Assembly (NCBI GenBank): GCA_963931865.1
Contig: OZ007515.1
Location: forward strand, 3,826,192 to 3,890,191
Source: Axinella damicornis
Lineage: Eukaryota > Porifera > Demospongiae > Axinellida > Axinellidae
Reading direction: 5' to 3'
DNA length: 64,000 bases
Under the pieces are notes generated by a model. That model had not been told where the DNA came from. It saw nothing but the letters and a program-made list of their open reading frames with translations, and did no database searches. Positions 59,101 through 64,000 of the stretch are shown here, piece by piece. The first letter of the stretch is position 1; the number at the start of each line of letters is the position of its first letter. The translations under genes were made by a program, and so were the position numbers.

Positions 59101-62100
59101 ACCACCATATGCAGCAGAAGCATCTGTGGGGGGAGGGAGGGAGGGAGGGAGGCAGGGAGGGAGGCAGGGAGGGAGGGGAGGGAGGGAGGGATCGAGTGAG
59201 GGAAGGCGGGAGAGAGGGAGGGAGGGAGGGAGGGAGGGAGGGAGGGAAGGAGGGAGGGATTGAGGGAGGGAGCAGGCAGGCAGGCAGGCAGGCAGGCAGA
59301 GAGGAGGAGGAAATGGAGGGAGCGATGGACGGGGAAAGGGAGAGAGGGGATATTGTCAAAACAATAATTATTATCAACCCACTTTGCAATTGGTTGTGGA
59401 GTAGATATCAACTGCTCAGATTTGGATCTATAGATTAGACCTTCGGCATTGGAGAACACCGACAGCAAATATGTGTCGCAAATACATACTTCCTCTTCAC
59501 TACTTGTTCAGCATGCACAGACAGTGGACCTTGCAGGGTCTGGTAGCAGAGAGTTGTAACCTTCTTCCTCCTCTCAGGGTGGGGTGCACTCCAGCAGAGC
59601 AGGTTAGTGACTGCCCTGTACGCCTACAGGAAGAGAACGACAGATCAGTACAGCCACTACATACATACTGTTAGTTTGGGTCCCAGACCAATACACTCCG
59701 AGCATGGGTCCACAAGCTACTATCCACCCCCCTACACACACCTTCACCTGACGGCCTCACCTTCCTACTTGGAGCAATCTGGTACGTTCTTGTCATACAT
59801 CTGAAGACGTTCACAGCCTTAGCCAATTTCAGTCCCTGCTGGCATCCCTCTAAGACACCTTCGAAGCCTCTCAGAGTCACTGGCACCCCCTGCGGGACAA
59901 GGTAGCGTGTCAGAACACTGGCTCCCATCCGTTTCGTGTTTGATGGACTCTCATGCACAGCTCTTCCGCATGCTTTCAGCAGCTGTTGTGACACCCTGAG
60001 AAGAGAACATTTGAGCGGAGTGTACATAGGGTGACCACGAACCACCGCTTTCATATCATCAATTAATGCTGCATGGTGGCATGAAACCTTTTAGGTAGAA
60101 TTAAACACGCATGTTGCCATATATAAACATGCCTGTTTAGTTTTGCCTGAAACAGCAACCAAAATCCAAAAGCTCCAGCACTCAGCATGGCACAGCAGTT
60201 CCACTACAGTACATCAATGAACAACAGCTGTGCTTCAATTAGCAGCTGCCTTTGTGGGTCATGGGACATGTATGTATGCATTCATGATGAATGTTTCCAT
60301 GAATGGGCATGCAGATCGAGACATCACAATCACTCATAACATGCATGCTCTGTATATGAGTGCATGTTTTAGCAATAACCATGAATGAAACATTCATAGC
60401 CTGTGCATGTTCCATGCACGTTACGATGTTACACAGGTGAATGTATTGCACATAATATAACCATGAATGGAACATGTCATAGTTTGTGCAGGAAACATGC
60501 TAATCCTAACCCTGACCCTAATGGTCTAAACGTGCATGGAACCTTTTTTTCTCCAGGGTTCTGTTGTTGTCCTGTACTTAAAGTGTGCTCTTCATTGCGC
60601 AGAGAGCTTGCTACACAGTGTTCGGGTCACTACTGGGTGCTGTAAGTATAAGCTCACATTAGCTTCATGGTGCTTTGATCCTTGCTCCTTTATTGGTGGC
60701 TACGCAAAAGAACTTGAATACCGGTATGTGCTCATAGGCCATGGCGAGAGCTAGGCCTAGGGAGCAACGTACTCTTTGTTTATCTTCAGTCCGTAGCGCA
60801 ACATGTCTCTCAGGATTGCCTCCACCTCCGGTGTGTTCCTGCAATGTAGGAATTAAGACACCCAAGTTACGCACATCAGAACCTTCCCACAAAGAATGAG
60901 TTTCCTCAGCTCTGTTGCTATGGCAATGACATTTCTCAGTCTTCTATCCATGTCCACTGCCTACCACTGAGGTTTGAGGTAATTGGTATCTGATTACAGC
61001 ATTACACAATCAAGGGCCACAAATTTGTTAGCTGCACTGATATGCAAATCTGACCTCTGTGCATGGTAACCAATGGATACAGTGCAGGAGTACCATTGCC
61101 ATACGTACGTTAGCTACATCCGACTCCTACCTGGCTGTCTGGAACGCGCTGGAATACACCACCGCCTCCCCCTCCTCCGTCCCCCAGTCCTCACTCAGCT
61201 GCTGCACCAGCAATCTCACAGCGGGAGGGCACTCACTCCAGCCCTCACTGGCACCCATGCACAGCTTCACCGCCTCTCTGTACAAACTCCTAGGACAGGG
61301 GAGGAGACATCATCTCGTCAGGAGACATCATCTCGTCAGGAGTCACAACTACTGCTGAAGTGAGAGTGTCCCCGAAGCACACCTTGACGGCTTGTGTCCA
61401 GCCTTCCTGGCTCTGTCAATGACGACAAGGAGTGCCGTGTGATCCGAAGCGTAGAGGACAGGGAGGGACTGCTCCACTGCCGGTGAAACTGGAATGTGGT
61501 GATCCAGCATCTGCTCTACCACTGCAAAGAAGGGGAAGGGGAGGGTTACTGTTCTTCAGTATGACAGTGCCTAGCCTCGTTCCCAGGCACTCGAGTGCCT
61601 ATAGGAATGAGACTGCATGGATACATGTGTACAGGTGCACTGTGCTGTGAAGAATTAAACTTCATCATCCAGTAGCCACACATTCAGGGTGCAACCTCTT
61701 TGGGTCTGTGCAGCAGCCCATTTTCAATATGGGCACTTAGTCTGTGATGGGCTGATTAAACTTTTGTGACTCTTGTCCTTACTTTTGTTGCTGTGGTGTA
61801 TTACTTTAGGGTCCCTTTCTCCACTGGAGTGCACAAGTTCAATTACAATAGGACCTAGGGGAGCAAACTCCATCCTCGTCACACGTTCTGCCGGGTGGGC
61901 ATGGCCAACTAATTTAGTCAGCTACTGAGGTGTATGTATTACAGTTCTGGCTGGACTCACATCGCCTTCCGACAGAGTGAAGACCCTCGTATTTTGCTAC
62001 CAGTAGCAGGAGGTTGTTATAGCACTGTGCAGTTATGGCAGCTGTGGGAACTGTGGGAGGTTGACTGCCATTCAGATAGTGGCAGAAACTTGAGAGGAGG

Positions 62101-63300
62101 GAGGGAGGGAGGGAGGGAGGGAGGGAGGGAGGGAGGGAGGGAGGGAGGGAGGGAGGGAGGGAGGGAGGGAGGGAGGGAGGGAGGGAGGGAGGGAGGGAGA
62201 GAGAGAGCAGGTTATGTCAATTACTAAATGGGGCATTTTCAGAATATTAATAACTACACACATACACCGATACAAGTGACTGTCTGTAGAAGACTGGATG
62301 AAAGATGAATGGAAATGGGTGCTACCAGAGTGCAACTGCATACAGCTGTTTGGTCAAGTTGGGGCGCTTGTATCCATAATACGTACATGCTCCAGGTAAA
62401 CAGTCAAGGTACTCTTACTTTCTGACGACACCTTCATGGGAGGAGCGAAGAGGAGCATGAGCCAGTGTGGCACAGGTACTCTCAATGGTGTGTCGGGTAT
62501 AGCAGGCAGGCCACTTGAAGCGGGTCACAAACTGTACTGTTGCTTCCACAGCAGTGGCATAAATAGCCGGCCGCAAAGACTTGACAGGGGTGAGTGAGTG
62601 AATGGGGGAAGGTCAGGTCCTTTAAAACATTTGAGTTCAGGCTGTTCCCAGTCTCATTCCCAGGCTGTTCCCAGTCTCATTCCCAGTCTCATTCCCAGGC
62701 TGTTCCCAGGCTGTTCCCAGTCTCGTTCCCAGGCTGTTCCCAGTCTCATTCCCAGTCACGTTCCAAGTCTTGTTGGCCTCTGCTTAGCCTCGCATGCCAC
62801 ACCCTCTTCGCAACTTGATAGATAATTTTATTTCGAAGCAGGAATATGTCCCATCAATTATGAAGAGCTGGTCGGACTAGTTGGGCAAAGAGAGGCTAGC
62901 AGCTAGACTGGGTACTGTTACAAACAGTTCACACTTGCTGCTGAAATTACAAGTAAAAGCGATTTCTGCCAACAGGTGATGATATGCATTATGACCATGT
63001 CTAACTGAGTCTGGTTCCCAGACCCAACTCGCGGGTTGGGTCTGGAAACCAGACTAGTAATCTCGCCGTTCGCGGCGCGCGGAGGGGAGGGCGGCGCCGC
63101 CCTCCCATCCGCGCGCCGCGAACGTCTGGCCCGCGAGACTACCAGACTAAGTATGCTCGCACGCCTGGGCCCGAGGCTAGCGCATACAGTACATTCATGT
63201 TGCAAACCTTTTGTTTAATGGCTTTAAACTCTGTCCTGTTTACCGCCTTTGCTACCTCACTGATCCGCTGAATCAAGGTCCCCCTTGACGAACCAAGCAT
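55193..63300 (-). CDS. Pentatricopeptide-repeat protein, probably mitochondrial
   Basis: Twelve exons in closing phase: 63300-63208, 62579-62432, 61521-61383, 61289-61131, 60838-60773, 59995-59761, 59623-59530, 58469-58414, 58354-58300, 56910-56795, 55694-55629 and 55333-55193, 455 residues. The whole protein looks helical. Across exons 10-12 there is a classic PPR motif, NLGLSLFEDMKSKGIKPDGNTFIHLF, and another PPR-like helix pair near GVPVTLRGFEGVLEGCQQGLKLAKAVNVFRCM. Such proteins bind organellar RNA. An upstream in-frame extension to an ATG at 63516 would add a basic, Arg-rich leader suited to mitochondrial import, so the true start is uncertain. I cannot match it to a named orthologue. 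Exons 8 and 9 are the least certain. The 200-N gap lies between exons 9 and 10, so an exon could be missing, although the phase closes without one. Confidence 0.68.
55893..55928. mobile_element. AGCCTC hairpin (36 bp), 9-10 bp target duplication
   Basis: AGCCTCGTACCCAGGCCC and GGGTACGAGGCTA form the hairpin. AGTGACCCA (with a further T on the right as TAGTGACCCA) is present on both sides. It is among the smallest complete copies. Confidence 0.87.
56113..56180 (+). repeat. C31 homopolymer between two copies of AGCCTCGATCCCAGATCCC
   Basis: The 19-mer occurs directly before (56114) and directly after (56161) a run of 31 C (56130-56160). The direct duplication around a homopolymer could be biological or an assembly artefact. 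Confidence 0.8.
56694..56747. mobile_element. TAGCCTT hairpin (54 bp), 9 bp target duplication with one mismatch
   Basis: TAGCCTTGTTCCCAGGCC and GGCCTGGGAATGAGGCTA are the ends. The flanks TGGGTTACC and TGAGTTACC differ at one base. It ends 47 bp from a PPR gene exon. Confidence 0.85.
57310..57509. other. Assembly gap (200 N)
   Basis: Exactly 200 N. The 17 bases GTCAAAATTTGTGTTTG directly precede the gap and directly follow it. Confidence 0.98.
57957..58086 (+). repeat. G-rich (GGGGGA)n-type tract
   Basis: About 130 bases of GGGGAGGG-type sequence in a PPR gene intron. Such DNA is G-quadruplex-prone. Confidence 0.92.
59128..59300 (+). repeat. (GGGA)n and (GGCA)n tract
   Basis: GGGA units with interruptions, ending in six GGCA units, in a PPR gene intron. 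Confidence 0.95.
61573..61614. mobile_element. Decayed TAGCCTC hairpin
   Basis: TAGCCTCGTTCCCAGGCACT and AGTGCCTATAGGAATGAGACT are inverted ends with several mismatches on the right. Confidence 0.65.
62095..62200 (+). repeat. (GGGA)n microsatellite
   Basis: About 26 uninterrupted GGGA units in a PPR gene intron. Confidence 0.95.
62637..62770 (+). repeat. Tandem array of hairpin-family arm sequence
   Basis: Alternating CAGGCTGTTCC and CAGTCTCATTCC units repeat about ten times. TCTCATTCCCAG is the same as the arm sequence of the hairpin elements. Confidence 0.85.
63009..63057. mobile_element. Hairpin of the TCTGGTTCC type, target of a nested insertion
   Basis: TCTGGTTCCCAGACCCAACT and GTTGGGTCTGGAAACCAGACTA form the hairpin. 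Its right end carries the next element. Confidence 0.75.
63058..63141. mobile_element. GC-rich TAATCTC hairpin (84 bp) nested beside the previous one
   Basis: TAATCTCGCCGTTCGCGGCG and CGCCGCGAACGTC...GCGAGACTA are the arms. CCAGACTAG and CCAGACTAA flank it (8 of 9 matched), so it inserted within the end of the hairpin at 63009. The core is almost pure G and C. Confidence 0.82.
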
Positions 63301-63540
63301 GGTTGAGCTTTGATATCGTCTCGGTCCCAAACCGCTGATCGCTTCCGGGGCCGGGGCCGGGACCAGTACCAGGGGACCGGTCTTGATGCGCCCTGACCTG
63401 TGGGTGTGGCTGGATGGCGTGCACCGCCTATATAATAATATATCAACCCACGCGTATATACTCACCCGTCCCCTTTGCAAGGCCAACAAAGTTAGTGATC
63501 TCATTGTGCGCAACACGATCTCTCAGAGTAAGGAAATAAG
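63301..63540. promoter_or_regulatory. Bidirectional promoter interval of the PPR gene and the right-edge gene
   Basis: About 240 bp lie between the chosen start codons of divergent genes. A TATA-like stretch, CTATATAATAATATATC (63428-63444), sits in the middle and could serve either side. If the PPR protein starts at 63516, the interval shrinks to about 25 bp. Confidence 0.5.
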
Positions 63541-64000
63541 ATGCAAACCCCACACGAACCGGACCAGCAGAGCTACTTCTACGTTGTCTGGCCGGAAGAG
63601 AGGGCGCCGACGAACTCCTCTGCCGCAGCAGAGTCGTCAATCAGGAACAGTGAACGGAGTCCCACGATCAATTTGTGTGACGAAGAAAGCGAACACAGCG
63701 CAGGTACAAGTACAGAGGAGGAGGATACCTCAAACTGCGACCCTTCCAACTTGGGTAGGTTATGAAAATTGAATTATCGATTGTTGTTGTTGTTGTTATT
63801 GTTGTTGTCGTCGTCGTCGTTGTTTAATATTGTTTTCATGATTCAGGATCAATGGCAGAGCAAGCCATCGTATACCTGCAGAAGATTTTGGAAGCCACTG
63901 ACAAAAAAGGAGCTAGATCTGCAGCTGGGCAGCAGAAATCTTCAACATTGCCTGGTGATAAACCTAGGGATCAAGGCAGGGAGACTTCAAATTCTCGTGC
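63541..64000 (+). CDS. Unrecognised gene, 5' part only
   Basis: Exon 1, 63541-63754, starts at an ATG (MQTPHEPDQQSYFYVVWPEE) and ends at a GTAGGT donor. Exon 2 starts at 63847 after ATTCAG in matching phase (GSMAEQAIVYLQKILEATDK) and is open to the window edge. About 122 residues are visible, acidic and Ser/Thr-rich first and then a short amphipathic helix. The family cannot be assigned from this part. The intron holds a (GTT)n/(GTC)n repeat at 63783-63822. Confidence 0.6.
63783..63822 (+). repeat. (GTT)n/(GTC)n microsatellite
   Basis: GTT units followed by GTC units in the short intron of the right-edge gene. Confidence 0.9.

Noticed and set aside
59078..59468. Pro/Ser/Leu-rich frames across the GGGA tract
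   Set aside because: Translation of a tetranucleotide repeat.
60773..60838. PPR gene ending at the TAG just past 60773
   Set aside because: A GTACGT donor inside the same codon run joins in phase to a PPR-like exon at 59995, and the later exons contain the clearest PPR motif.

Overview
This is eukaryotic, animal-type nuclear DNA. It carries intron-rich single-copy housekeeping genes with GT-AG splice sites, close packing and short head-to-head promoters, many microsatellites and minisatellites, and a dense load of DNA transposons and foldback (hairpin) elements. The proteins are clearly metazoan (NUDCD1, PSMB5, RECQL4, INTS8, mitochondrial GOT2). Gene spacing, the lineage-specific membrane gene and the transposon types suggest a marine invertebrate, most likely a sponge or another early-branching animal. 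That placement is inference and not firm.

Layout from left to right: the 5' part of an ankyrin-Roc GTPase gene (1-1398, minus, running off the left edge); a repeat-rich spacer; NUDCD1 (minus) and PSMB5 (plus),head to head across 149 bp; an unrecognised secreted-then-multipass membrane protein gene (plus); RECQL4 (minus); a 2 kb spacer holding a long diverged inverted duplication; INTS8 (plus), 26 exons over 21 kb, with one intron occupied by a 3.3 kb hAT element and another by a 6.9 kb P-type transposon carrying two convergent spliced genes; GOT2 (minus), 11 exons; a 2.2 kb repeat-rich spacer; a mitochondrial-type PPR protein gene (minus), 12 exons, interrupted by a 200-N assembly gap; and the first two exons of an unrecognised plus-strand gene at the right edge. 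I rebuilt the exon chains by reading splice sites and checking that the reading phase closes at every junction. The rebuilt lengths (NUDCD1 592 aa, PSMB5 290, INTS8 1003, GOT2 424) are close to their animal orthologues; RECQL4 is longer than usual.

The host genes are unrelated housekeeping functions (NudC-type chaperone, proteasome, replication helicase, snRNA 3'-end processing, transamination) and do not form a pathway. The unusual biology lies in the mobile elements. One family of near-perfect hairpins with TAGCCTC/TAGTCTC ends has at least 20 copies, from about 36 bp to over 600 bp, many flanked by exact 9-11 bp target duplications. A second palindrome family (CAAGAGCGC ends) has exact 7 bp duplications. 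There are also elements with 5 bp and 8 bp duplications, a hAT element with opposed subterminal minisatellites around apparent captured coding sequence, and the two-gene P-type transposon.
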